Part shown: positions 44,395 through 52,767 of the stretch, piece after piece | Layout of the letters: every line of letters begins with the position of its first letter | How positions within the stretch are numbered: position 1 is the first letter of the stretch | Assembly (NCBI GenBank): GCA_021299715.1 | Contig: JAJTEL010000003.1 | Span: 1-64,000 of the forward strand | Origin: Ilumatobacteraceae bacterium | Lineage (GTDB): Bacteria > Actinomycetota > Acidimicrobiia > Acidimicrobiales > Ilumatobacteraceae | DNA length: 64,000 bases | Direction of reading: 5' to 3' | The notes under the pieces: generated by a model | The model's input: only the letters and a program-made list of their open reading frames with translations | What the model was told of the DNA's origin: nothing | Database searches by the model: none | Translations under genes and position numbers: made by a program

Positions 44395-44424
44395 AACGAC
44401 CCGGTGCGAATGCACCGGGTCGTT
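44395..44424 (-). terminator. Perfect 13-base hairpin after pstS
   Basis: AACGACCCGGTGC and GCACCGGGTCGTT pair perfectly around a four-base loop, 22 bases after the pstS stop on the minus strand. No U-tract follows, so it is of the I-shaped kind often seen in actinobacteria. It separates pstS from the aldehyde dehydrogenase gene. Confidence 0.7.
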
Positions 44425-44445
44425 CCGTAATGGGGATGGAGAGAA

Positions 44446-45813
44446 TCAGCCTGCGCTGATCTTTGCTACCTGAGCAATTGCCTTTGTCAAAATGGCTCCC
44501 TGAAGCGCGGTGTACCCGGCTCCGGCAGCATTCTTTGGCGCACATTGATTCAAGAAGAAGGTGAAGTAGCTCTTCACCGATGTGTTGTCGGCGCTGACGG
44601 TCTTCGATGCAAGTCCGTAAGAGATTGCGTTAATGGGATACGCATCTGCTGCGGTGTTAGCGAAGTTCTGGGTAACAAGTCCCGTGTCTGCCACTTCTGC
44701 GGCCTCGAACCAGATTGCCGAGCTCACTGGAGATGGCTGAACAAAGCGCTTTCCTGGGTTCATCACTGCTGCGGACTTCACGCCACGCTCGTCGAGGAAC
44801 GACAGTTCTGCATAGGTGATTGCACCGTTGTTATCACGAACATAGTTTGCAAGTCCTTCGTTACCACGTGCCGACTGGAACGAACCGTCGGTGGGAACAG
44901 TTCCGGGGAAAGCTGTGGCGAAGGTGTCGCTGGTTGGCTTTGTCCAGATTGCTGGGAACGACTTGTTTAAATAGTTTGCAAAGTTGTTCGTTGTTCCCGA
45001 TCCATCGCTGCGATGAACAACACGAATGGGAAGATTCGGGAAAGTGATAGTGACACCGTCGACTACGTCTTCAACCGCCAGAATTCCGATGGTTGTCTTG
45101 CCAGCTTTCACTGTGTACACAGTGTCCTTTGCGTAGTTAATAGAACGTGTCACGGTTGCACGTGGTGCTGTTGAAGTCACAATCTTTGGTGAACCGCCAA
45201 GTGCAGTGCGAGTGATAGTCACTTTTGACTTTGCAAACTTTGCGCGAGCAGCCGAGCTCATCTTTACTGTGAAGTTGACTTTCGTGCCTACTTTGGCCAC
45301 AGTTGCAGTGACGCCTGCAGCTGAAGATGTCAGTTTCTTCTTGACGTTGGTTGCCTTGTTGACAGCAGCAATAGCTGGGTCATTCCAGTTCGTAATTTGG
45401 CCGGCAAAGATCTTTGCTACCAATTCACCAGTGAGTCGAACTTGCGCATTTGCTGGGCTCAAACCATCAACCTTGTAGCCAATGGCAATCGGTCCGCCTA
45501 CCAGTGGCACGTAGACCAAGTCAGCAGGCGCTGTGCCTGATGAATACGCAGACTCTGAGCCACCGAACTTATAGGTGCGGTTTGCAAAGTTGGTCTTTCC
45601 GGAACTAGATCCGACTGATGCGTAGGTGACGACATCTGATGCGGTGTTGTATTGCGAGTTGCGGTTGTACAACGCAGCGCAAATATCCATCATGTTGGCA
45701 AGGAAGCTTGCGCCGCCTCCACCGATTGGTGCAGCACTTACTGGGCTGACCGGAGTCATACTCGCGACTGCTGCAATTGCTGCAACCGCCGCCAACTTAC
45801 GACGAAGTTTCAT
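44446..45813 (-). CDS. pstS: Phosphate-binding protein PstS with an inserted domain
   Basis: A 455-residue periplasmic-type binding protein, longer than the usual 320-380. The signal peptide ends near SPVSA-APIGGGG without a lipobox Cys, so it may be freely secreted or wall-trapped rather than lipid-anchored. Phosphate-site motifs GGGGASFL, FGGSESAY and RSDGSGTT (268-275) are intact. Between TNWNDPAIAAVNK (about 141-153) and LPIRVVHRSDG (about 261) lies an extra segment of some 100 residues rich in Val/Thr/Lys that looks like an Ig-like beta domain. Normal PstS has only a few residues there. AGAAGGAG precedes the ATG, and a PHO box lies upstream. It feeds the PstCAB transporter. Confidence 0.92.
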   Translation of the reverse strand: MKLRRKLAAVAAIAAVASMTPVSPVSAAPIGGGGASFLANMMDICAALYNRNSQYNTASDVVTYASVGSSSGKTNFANRTYKFGGSESAYSSGTAPADLVYVPLVGGPIAIGYKVDGLSPANAQVRLTGELVAKIFAGQITNWNDPAIAAVNKATNVKKKLTSSAAGVTATVAKVGTKVNFTVKMSSAARAKFAKSKVTITRTALGGSPKIVTSTAPRATVTRSINYAKDTVYTVKAGKTTIGILAVEDVVDGVTITFPNLPIRVVHRSDGSGTTNNFANYLNKSFPAIWTKPTSDTFATAFPGTVPTDGSFQSARGNEGLANYVRDNNGAITYAELSFLDERGVKSAAVMNPGKRFVQPSPVSSAIWFEAAEVADTGLVTQNFANTAADAYPINAISYGLASKTVSADNTSVKSYFTFFLNQCAPKNAAGAGYTALQGAILTKAIAQVAKISAG

Positions 45814-45903
45814 AGGGGTTTCTCCTTCTGGGTTTTCTTCCCAGTGGCAACCTACGAAACCTACTTATCGGCAATCCTTACGGGCGTTAAACGTTTGACA
45901 ATG

Positions 45904-45925
45904 TTTGAGTGAACAAACAGTGAAC
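45904..45925 (-). promoter_or_regulatory. PHO box upstream of pstS
   Basis: On the minus strand GTTCACTGTTT is followed at once by GTTCACTCAAA: two 11-base direct units matching the Streptomyces-type PhoP box (GTTCACC-N4). It lies about 90 bases before the pstS ATG, downstream of the pstB stop, so pstS has its own phosphate-controlled promoter. No phoR-phoP pair is in the window. Confidence 0.75.
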
Positions 45926-45931
45926 GCGTAT

Positions 45932-46819
45932 TCAGCCAAAACGACCCTGTACGTAGTCCGCCGTGCGCTGATCGGAGGGGTTCGAAAAGATGTTGGTGGT
46001 GAGATCGGCTTCAACTAAACGACCTGGTCCGCCATCGGACAAGAAGAATGCGCAGTAATCACTTACGCGTGCTGCCTGCTGCATGTTGTGCGTCACCATC
46101 ACAATTGTCATGGATTCAGAAAGCTGAACAATTGTCTCTTCGACACGCAGGGTTGAGCCTGGGTCAAGAGCAGAACATGGTTCGTCTAGCAACAACACAT
46201 CCGGCTTTAATGCCAATGCGCGGGCGATACACAAACGTTGTTGCTGTCCGCCCGACAACGAGCCACCTGGAGCCTTCAAACGATCTTTTACTTCATTCCA
46301 AAGACCAGCGCGAGAAAGACAGTCTTCAATAAGCGCATCTTTGTCGTCAGTTTTTACGCGGGCAAGTTTTAGACCGGCAACGACGTTTTCACCAATATTC
46401 ATTGCAGGAAATGGATTCGCCTTCTGAAACACCATGCCAATTCGGCGACGAATTTCAATGGGATTCACTCCTGGAGCGTAAATATCATTGCCTTCAAACA
46501 ACACCTCACCAGCCATAGCTGCTTTTGGAATGAACTCGTGCATTCTGTTGAGCAAACGAAGGAAAGTTGACTTACCGCAACCAGATGGACCAATAAGGCC
46601 AGTCACCGTGTTTTCGGGAAAGTGCAACGAAACATCTGCTAACGCGTGGTGCTTGTTGAACCATGCGTGCACACCAACCGCTTCAAGTCCACCGCGGCGA
46701 GACACTTCCAAGTTTCCGGCGTTGCGCTGAGTGCGATCTTCCACAATGCCACTGTCGGCCGGAACCGATGGAACGATGACTTCTGGTGAACCGATTTCGT
46801 TATTCATGTTGTTATCCAT
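45932..46819 (-). CDS. pstB: Phosphate ABC transporter ATP-binding protein
   Basis: A 295-residue PstB. Walker A is [26 protein letters not shown], signature [15 protein letters not shown], Walker [15 protein letters not shown] and switch [13 protein letters not shown] are classic. An unusual N-terminal extension of about 48 residues, acidic then basic and probably disordered, precedes the ATPase core. It drives phosphate import by PstA/PstC. The gene starts nine bases after the pstA stop and is the last of the pstCAB transcript. Confidence 0.95.
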   Translation of the reverse strand: MDNNMNNEIGSPEVIVPSVPADSGIVEDRTQRNAGNLEVSRRGGLEAVGVHAWFNKHHALADVSLHFPENTVTGLIGPSGCGKSTFLRLLNRMHEFIPKAAMAGEVLFEGNDIYAPGVNPIEIRRRIGMVFQKANPFPAMNIGENVVAGLKLARVKTDDKDALIEDCLSRAGLWNEVKDRLKAPGGSLSGGQQQRLCIARALALKPDVLLLDEPCSALDPGSTLRVEETIVQLSESMTIVMVTHNMQQAARVSDYCAFFLSDGGPGRLVEADLTTNIFSNPSDQRTADYVQGRFG

Positions 46820-46828
46820 TGTGTGTAC

Positions 46829-47881
46829 TTACTTTCGTGAAAGGCGTGAACTGAAGAGTCGAGCAAAAACAAAGAGGACGAAGACAACACCAAGAAGCAC
46901 AAGAGAACCGCCCCATGCGCGTGTGGTGGCATTGTCGTCGCCCAAACCAAGACTTGAAAAGATGTAAATAGGAAGACTTGCAATAGGTTCGGTAAGGCTT
47001 GTCGTCGTCGCAACGAAATATGAAGCAGTCAAGATGAGTGGTGCTGTTTCGCCCACAACACGCGCAATTCCAAGAACTGCTGCTGTCACCAATCCCGATG
47101 CCACTGTTGGTAGCACCACTCGAAATGTGGTGCGCGCCTGTGACGCACCAAGCGCATAGCTGGCAGAACGAAGATCTTCTGGAACAATCTTCAGCACTTC
47201 TTCTGATGTTCGGGCAACGGTGGGAAGCATGAGAATGACCAGCGACAAGGCACCAGCCCATGCACTAAACCCACCGAAAAAGATCACCACCGTGGCGTAG
47301 ATGAAAAGACCGGCCACAATTGACGGCACACCGCTCATTGCCTGGGTAAGGAAACGCACCATCTTTGCGAAGCGCCCTTTAATTTCCACAATGTAGACAG
47401 CAGCGAGAATTCCCAATGGGACCGCGATGAGCGATGCGATGAGAACCATCAAGAGCGTGCCGATGATTGCGTGTGCCACTCCCCCGTACTGCAAGAGATC
47501 ACTTGACGGGGTAATGCGCATGTCGTCCGTGAGGTACTTGGCATGAAACGCCTTAGAACCTTTTTGATACACCGTGACCACGATTGACACCCATGGAATT
47601 GTCACTGCTGCAAATGCAACGGTGATTAATGACGTGGCCAAGCGGTCAGTCGCCATGTTCCATCCGTGCTTCACGGACCCCACAAACGCAAGTAACGGCA
47701 TTGCGAATGCGAGACCGACATACCAACCAAGGAAACCGCTGAGTCCGGTAAACGAGTTCAAAAGCGAACCAAACACACCGGAAAGAACGACCAAAACTGC
47801 GACTCGAAGAGCCGTGGCGCGCGAATGGTCCCACGGGCGACGTGGCTGTGGCACGACGTCGGTGTACTGATACGTGGTCAT
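46829..47881 (-). CDS. pstA: Phosphate ABC transporter permease PstA
   Basis: A 350-residue permease. Three N-terminal helices are followed by the BPD_transp_1 domain with the EAA-type loop (ALGASQARTTFRVVLPTVASG). IVEIKGRFAKMVRFLTQAMSGVPSIVAGLFIY is the segment typical of PstA. Longer than E. coli PstA because of additional N-terminal helices, as in other actinobacteria. It pairs with PstC to form the phosphate channel. The start codon overlaps the pstC stop by four bases (ATGA). Confidence 0.94.
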   Translation of the reverse strand: MTTYQYTDVVPQPRRPWDHSRATALRVAVLVVLSGVFGSLLNSFTGLSGFLGWYVGLAFAMPLLAFVGSVKHGWNMATDRLATSLITVAFAAVTIPWVSIVVTVYQKGSKAFHAKYLTDDMRITPSSDLLQYGGVAHAIIGTLLMVLIASLIAVPLGILAAVYIVEIKGRFAKMVRFLTQAMSGVPSIVAGLFIYATVVIFFGGFSAWAGALSLVILMLPTVARTSEEVLKIVPEDLRSASYALGASQARTTFRVVLPTVASGLVTAAVLGIARVVGETAPLILTASYFVATTTSLTEPIASLPIYIFSSLGLGDDNATTRAWGGSLVLLGVVFVLFVFARLFSSRLSRK

Positions 47882-48840
47882 ACAATTTTCCTTGAACGGT
47901 TCACAATGACAGTGGCAAAGAAGTTCACCAAGAGCGTGACCAAGAACAACACAAGTCCGGCCGCCATAAGACCTTTCAGTTCGTACGCCGTTGCCTCACC
48001 AAACTTGTTCGCAATCAACGAGGCAACGTTGCCGCCAGATGAAGCCAAGATTTGGAAATTCACTTTGAACACAAGATTCAATGTGAGGTACACAGCAACG
48101 GTCTCGCCCATTGCTCGGCCAAGACCCAACATGGCACCACCTACAAGCCCGCTCTTGCCAAATGGCAACACCACCGTTTTGATGCCAGCCCATTTCGTGC
48201 CACCAAGCGCGTACGACGCGTCAACAAGATCGCGCGGAGCTTGGCCGTACACCTCGCGTGCAACCGATGTGACGATGGGCAAAATCATGACGGCTAGCAG
48301 AAGTCCCGCCAGCAAAGGAGACCTACCAAAAATTGGTGTTTGCACATTGAACAACGGAAACCAATTCAGGTACTTGTACAACGTTGCCGACCAGTCTTCA
48401 ACAAGTGGAAGCAGAACCACATAGCCCCAGATGCCATAAATAACCGATGGTATGGCAGCAACTAGGTCTAGAACTGCGGTGAGCAGTGTGCGCAAAAAAC
48501 GTGGTGCGTAGTATTCAATGAAGAGTGCTGCAGCAATTGCAAACGGAACAGCAACTGCAATAGCAATGAACGCAGTCAGTACAGAGCCCACCAACATGGC
48601 GCCAATACCCAATACGGCAGTACTTGGATCTTCTGGATTTCCAATATCCCACTTTGATGTTGTAATGAATTTCAGGCCGTAGTCCGCAAAAATTTCGAAA
48701 CCGCGGAACAACAAAAACGCTGCAATGAGGATGAGAACAACCAATGAGAACAGTGCCGCTGAGGAAACAAATCCGCGGAAGACTTTGTCGACCGTGGTGT
48801 AGTAGGTCTTAATCTCTCGCTGCTCTGGCGGGGAGTCCAT
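47878..48840 (-). CDS. pstC: Phosphate ABC transporter permease PstC
   Basis: A 320-residue permease with six or more helices. Typical PstC features are FITTSKWDIGNPEDPSTAVLG in the first periplasmic loop, AALFIEYYAPRFLRTLL, DLVAAIPSVIYGIWGYVVL and the EAA loop ALGGTKWAGIKTVVLPFG. I use the ATG at 48840; a GTG three codons earlier (48849) is possible, and neither has a strong ribosome site. It is the first gene of pstCAB, and a three-unit PHO box lies 50-80 bases upstream. Confidence 0.94.
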   Translation of the reverse strand: MDSPPEQREIKTYYTTVDKVFRGFVSSAALFSLVVLILIAAFLLFRGFEIFADYGLKFITTSKWDIGNPEDPSTAVLGIGAMLVGSVLTAFIAIAVAVPFAIAAALFIEYYAPRFLRTLLTAVLDLVAAIPSVIYGIWGYVVLLPLVEDWSATLYKYLNWFPLFNVQTPIFGRSPLLAGLLLAVMILPIVTSVAREVYGQAPRDLVDASYALGGTKWAGIKTVVLPFGKSGLVGGAMLGLGRAMGETVAVYLTLNLVFKVNFQILASSGGNVASLIANKFGEATAYELKGLMAAGLVLFLVTLLVNFFATVIVNRSRKIV

Positions 48841-48892
48841 CGTTAGCACGACGAAAGTTTTCCAGTACTACCTGTACCCCAATAGACGACAA

Positions 48893-48922
48893 GGTGAACG
48901 AGGGGTGAACAGGTAGATGAAC
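48893..48922 (-). promoter_or_regulatory. PHO box upstream of pstC
   Basis: On the minus strand three units begin GTTCAT, GTTCAC and GTTCAC with 12- and 11-base spacing, the pattern of tandem PhoP-binding units in actinobacteria. The position before pstC and the second box before pstS predict induction of the whole phosphate uptake set under phosphate starvation. Confidence 0.78.
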
Positions 48923-48960
48923 TTTTCGGGTCTCTCCACTGAATGCAGAGAAATGCGGAG

Positions 48961-49671
48961 CTAACCGCCCAAATATGCGGCGCGAACCGCTGGGTCTTCC
49001 AGAAGGTCGTGCCCAGACCCGTCTTTCACTACGTACCCGGTTTCCAGCACATAACCCCGATGGGCGACACGAAGCGCTTGCGTTGCATTCTGTTCCACTA
49101 ACAACACAGAGATACCTTCTGAGTTGATTTGCTTGATGATTTCAAAAATTTGAGCAATCAACATAGGAGCAAGACCCATAGATGGTTCGTCTAACAACAA
49201 CAACCGCGGACGGCTCATGAGTGCTCTACCAATGGCCAACATTTGTTGTTCACCACCAGAGAGTGTTCCGCCCAACTGTGAGATTCTCTCTTCAAGGCGT
49301 GGAAACAGATGGAAGACGTGTGCGAGGTCTGCTGCCTTTTGTGCAGAGTCACCACCGCGCACGTAGGTACCCATGTCTAAGTTCTCGCGAACCGTCATGC
49401 CTGGAAAAATGCCTCGACCTTCTGGCGCCTGACAGATACCCAACTTGACGCGATCATGTGGCGCCATTTTGGTGATGTCTTGACCATCAAAAATGACAGA
49501 CCCTTGGGTCACGGTACGAACACCCGAAATTGTGCGCATGGTGGTGGTCTTTCCTGCACCATTAGCGCCAATCAAAGTGGTGATTTCTCCTTCGCCAACG
49601 CCGAAAGAGATTCCCTTAATTGCTTCAATTCGTCCGTAGAAGACATGTAGATCTGTGACTTCAAGAAGCAT
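48961..49671 (-). CDS. livF: Branched-chain amino acid ABC transporter ATPase LivF
   Basis: A 236-residue ABC ATPase. Walker A GANGAGKTTTMRTI, FDGQDITKMAPHDRVKLGI, ICQAPEGRGIFPGMTVRENL, signature LSGGEQQMLAIGRALMSRP and LLLLDEPSMGLAPMLI are the usual LivF pattern (EGRxxFPxMTVxENL). It couples ATP hydrolysis to uptake of leucine, isoleucine, valine or related compounds with LivG. It overlaps livG by 11 bases and is the last gene of the liv transcript, just before the pstC promoter. Confidence 0.93.
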   Translation of the reverse strand: MLLEVTDLHVFYGRIEAIKGISFGVGEGEITTLIGANGAGKTTTMRTISGVRTVTQGSVIFDGQDITKMAPHDRVKLGICQAPEGRGIFPGMTVRENLDMGTYVRGGDSAQKAADLAHVFHLFPRLEERISQLGGTLSGGEQQMLAIGRALMSRPRLLLLDEPSMGLAPMLIAQIFEIIKQINSEGISVLLVEQNATQALRVAHRGYVLETGYVVKDGSGHDLLEDPAVRAAYLGG

Positions 49672-50437
49672 TGTCGTCCACTCCTAGGTAGGCCGCGATG
49701 ACATCGGGGTTGCTACGAACTTGGTCGGGTAAGCCATCGGCAATTTTTTTGCCAAAGTCGAGTACGGCAACACGGTCGCTGACTTTCATTACAACGTTCA
49801 TGTCGTGTTCAATGAGCAGCACCGTGTATCCCTGTGCGCGAATTTTCAGAATAAGTTCATTCAGTTCTTGCTTCTCTGCAGGGTTGAAACCAGCCGCTGG
49901 CTCGTCCAAACACAACAACTGTGGTTCGGTTGCCAACGCACGAGCAATTTCTAGGCGGCGCTGATATCCGTACGGCAAGTTGCGAGCAGCGTTATGCGCA
50001 CGATCTGCAATACCCATGAATTTCAGCAATTCCATCGAGCGCTCGCGTGATTCGTTTTCCTCACGACGTTGACGTGGCGTCCGTAAGATTGCTCCACCGA
50101 CTGATGACTTCTTGCGAGCATCGGCACCCACCATGACATTTTCTACTGCTGTCATTTCTGAGAAGAGACGAATGTTCTGGAACGTACGTGCAATGCCCGC
50201 CTTTGTGATTTCAAATCGCTTGAGACCTGCCAAAGACTGACCATTGAAAGTGACTGATCCGATGGTGGGCGCATACACGCCAGTCATCACATTGAAACAT
50301 GTTGTTTTCCCTGCACCGTTTGGCCCAATAAGTCCAAGGATTTCTCCGCGAGAAATTTGAAGTGTGACTTCGCTCAGTGCCGTGACGCCACCGAATTGCA
50401 TGGTGACATTGTTGAAGTCAAGAAGTATCTCGCTCAC
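49661..50437 (-). CDS. livG: Branched-chain amino acid ABC transporter ATPase LivG
   Basis: A 258-residue ABC ATPase with Walker [28 protein letters not shown], the LivG mark [24 protein letters not shown], Walker [20 protein letters not shown] and switch [21 protein letters not shown]. The start is a GTG at 50437 overlapping the livM stop by four bases, with GGAGGTGG upstream. It works with LivF on the LivH/LivM channel. Confidence 0.93.
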   Translation of the reverse strand: MSEILLDFNNVTMQFGGVTALSEVTLQISRGEILGLIGPNGAGKTTCFNVMTGVYAPTIGSVTFNGQSLAGLKRFEITKAGIARTFQNIRLFSEMTAVENVMVGADARKKSSVGGAILRTPRQRREENESRERSMELLKFMGIADRAHNAARNLPYGYQRRLEIARALATEPQLLCLDEPAAGFNPAEKQELNELILKIRAQGYTVLLIEHDMNVVMKVSDRVAVLDFGKKIADGLPDQVRSNPDVIAAYLGVDDNAS

Positions 50438-51522
50438 TGTGCCACCTCCTCGTTCTGGGAAGACCGTTGTCGTTTCTTGTGCTCATCGCCTACTCGCTTT
50501 GGCAAAATTCCTTCTGGGCGGAACACCATCATGAGAACAAGAACTACGCCAAAGACGAAGACGCGCTTGTCGGCAAAGTTGCGAAGTCGCTCGGGAACAT
50601 ACGCAACTAAGACTCCACCCAAGATGGCTCCGTACATGTTTCCGGAACCGCCCAATACAACTGCGGCCAAGAAGAGAATGGAAAGCTGAAGCGGGAAGTT
50701 GTCGGGGTTAATGAAGCCCACCTTGCCGGCGTAGTGAACTCCGGCAAGACCGCCCACTGCGGCGCCAATTGTGAAGGCCCACAACTTGAACTTAAAGGTG
50801 TGTACACCCATAAGTTCTGCGGCATCTTCATCTTCACGAATGGCAACCCATGCGCGACCGACTCGCGAGTATTCAATGCGATGCAAAACGAACACCACAA
50901 TGAGAACAAGCGTGAGACCCAAGTAGTAATAAGGCTTCGGATCGATAACACCAAATTTCAAACCGAAAATTGACGGTGGCTTCTTAATGTTGCTAATTCC
51001 ACGACTTGCACCAAGCCAGTCCATGTTCTTTGCAGTTAGGCGAATAATTTCACCAAAGCCCAATGTGACGATTGCCAAATAGTCGCCACGCAAGCGCAGG
51101 GTTGGTGCACCAAGAATGACACCAAACAACATGGAGACAACCACAGCAATGGGAAGCGACAACAACCAGGGAAGATTTCCGTGGGCGCTGGTGAGAATTG
51201 CGGTGACATATGCGCCAACTGCATAGAAGCCCACGTATCCCAAGTCGAGAAGACCGGCAAGCCCCACCACAACATTCAAACCAAGTGCAACGAGGACAAA
51301 GATGATGACCTGGTCGTTAAGTACCGTGGAGAACTGTGTTCCGGGGGTGTCAACAATTGGGCCAATGACGGGAATATCTGTCCAGAAGGGCGCGAGATAA
51401 AGAGCAATGATGACGATGGCGTAGAAGGAGTACTTCTGCCATTGGTTCATTCGATGGAATGCATCACCAATTGAATCGAATGCGTCTCTGACAGGCGCGA
51501 AAGCGTTTCCGATGGTGCTCAT
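50434..51522 (-). CDS. livM: Branched-chain amino acid ABC transporter permease LivM
   Basis: A 362-residue LivM-type permease with about ten helices. The signature stretches are LNVVVGLAGLLDLGYVGFYAVGAY, LRLRGDYLAIVTLGFGEIIRL, EDEDAAELMGVHTFKFKLWAF and GGSGNMYGAILGG. The N-terminus (about 1-30) is a polar extension before the first helix, and the C-terminus is basic (RVGDEHKKRQRSS). Both ends overlap neighbouring genes by four bases, so livHMGF are translationally coupled. Confidence 0.93.
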   Translation of the reverse strand: MSTIGNAFAPVRDAFDSIGDAFHRMNQWQKYSFYAIVIIALYLAPFWTDIPVIGPIVDTPGTQFSTVLNDQVIIFVLVALGLNVVVGLAGLLDLGYVGFYAVGAYVTAILTSAHGNLPWLLSLPIAVVVSMLFGVILGAPTLRLRGDYLAIVTLGFGEIIRLTAKNMDWLGASRGISNIKKPPSIFGLKFGVIDPKPYYYLGLTLVLIVVFVLHRIEYSRVGRAWVAIREDEDAAELMGVHTFKFKLWAFTIGAAVGGLAGVHYAGKVGFINPDNFPLQLSILFLAAVVLGGSGNMYGAILGGVLVAYVPERLRNFADKRVFVFGVVLVLMMVFRPEGILPKRVGDEHKKRQRSSQNEEVAQ

Positions 51523-52643
51523 ACACGTGCCTTTCCAAGCGACTCACCAAGTAGGCCAGTGGGACGGAACATAAGAACAACCAACAAGACAGTGAACGCA
51601 ATGACGTCTTTCCATTGCCCACCAAAGATTGCAGAGCCATAGTTTTCTACTAGCCCAAGAACGAGACCGCCAAGAAGTGCGCCCTTCAAGTTTCCGATGC
51701 CACCCAAAACTGCCGCGGTGAAGCTCTTCACTCCCAAGATAAAACCAATGTTGAAACGAGTTTGGTCGTACACCAATGTGAACAACATGGCTGCTCCACC
51801 GGCCATGACTCCACCAAGAGCGAAAGTGACGATGATGATCATGTCGACATTCACGCCCAAGATGCGTGATGTTTCTGCGTCTTGTGCAACTGCGCGAACA
51901 CCACGACCAAGGCGGGTTTTGTTTACGAACAACGTGAGTGCTGTCATCATGAGCAATGCGCCCACAATCACAATGACATAGTCAATTCGCACGTCTGTGC
52001 CAAACAAGTTGAATACAGTCTTCTTTTCCAGAATTCGTGCTGTTTGGTATTGGTCACGACCATGTGTGCCCCACACGCCAACTGCTTCGGCTATTGCTGT
52101 TGATGCGCCGATGGCAGAGATGAGGAATGCAAGACGAGGTGCTTTACGGCCGCGCTTAAAAATTCGCAAATAGCTATACGCAATAGGTGCAGTGAGAACG
52201 AGAGAGATAATGACATTGACCTGCGTGTCATCAATAAAGATGAGCGACACGATGAATGCTGTGAGGAATGCAAGCGCAACTGCGCCAATGCTGTCGCCAT
52301 TGCCGCGAAGTGGTCGATACGCCACGCGTTCGAGCAGTACTGCACTAATGCCCGAGAACACCATTGCGATAATGAGGATGACAACAAGAAAGAAGATAAG
52401 AGTCATTCCCGCGCGATACGGATAGTTACCGTCTTCAAGAAGTGGAATGTTTAAGAACTGCGACGAGGCCAGTAGAGAACCAAAAGTGCCCACCATAAAG
52501 ATTTCGGAGTGGGCAAAGTTGATCAGTCGCAAGACGCCGTACACCAACGTGTACCCCAGTGCGACGAGTGCATAAATGGATCCAAGCGCCAAACCAGTGA
52601 CGGTGAGATCCCAAAAAGTGCGGATAATGAGCCAGTCAGGCAT
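51519..52643 (-). CDS. livH: Branched-chain amino acid ABC transporter permease LivH
   Basis: A 374-residue LivH-type permease. Diagnostic segments are GSIYALVALGYTLVYGVLRLINFAHSEIFMVG at the N-terminus, RTGRGVRAV-like RLGRGVRAVAQDAETSRILGV in the coupling region, and ILGVKSFTAAVLGGIGNLKGALLGGLVLG at the end. It is longer than E. coli LivH because of an extra membrane segment in the middle (about 115-200). The first gene after the livJ terminator, it is translated from the ATG at 52643. Confidence 0.93.
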   Translation of the reverse strand: MPDWLIIRTFWDLTVTGLALGSIYALVALGYTLVYGVLRLINFAHSEIFMVGTFGSLLASSQFLNIPLLEDGNYPYRAGMTLIFFLVVILIIAMVFSGISAVLLERVAYRPLRGNGDSIGAVALAFLTAFIVSLIFIDDTQVNVIISLVLTAPIAYSYLRIFKRGRKAPRLAFLISAIGASTAIAEAVGVWGTHGRDQYQTARILEKKTVFNLFGTDVRIDYVIVIVGALLMMTALTLFVNKTRLGRGVRAVAQDAETSRILGVNVDMIIIVTFALGGVMAGGAAMLFTLVYDQTRFNIGFILGVKSFTAAVLGGIGNLKGALLGGLVLGLVENYGSAIFGGQWKDVIAFTVLLVVLMFRPTGLLGESLGKARV

Positions 52644-52707
52644 TGGTGAAACCAGTTCTGTAATTGGACAATGTCATTTTGTGACGGTTGTTACAGCGTA
52701 GACAAAA

Positions 52708-52742
52708 CAAACGGCCGAGGAACAAAGTTCCCCGGCCGTTTG
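52708..52742 (-). terminator. Intrinsic terminator between livJ and livH
   Basis: CAAACGGCCGGGGAAC and GTTCCTCGGCCGTTTG form a 16-base stem with one mismatch and a three-base loop, followed on the minus strand by TTTTGTC. It lies 26 bases after the livJ stop. Partial read-through would give more binding protein than transporter, a common arrangement. Confidence 0.85.
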
Positions 52743-52767
52743 CCAGTCTTTTAGTAGTCCCTAAGGA

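Noticed and set aside
48893-48922. Short GTTCAC repeats as a possible iteron-type origin
   Set aside because: Spacing of 11-12 bases, position before pstC and a second copy before pstS fit PHO boxes far better.
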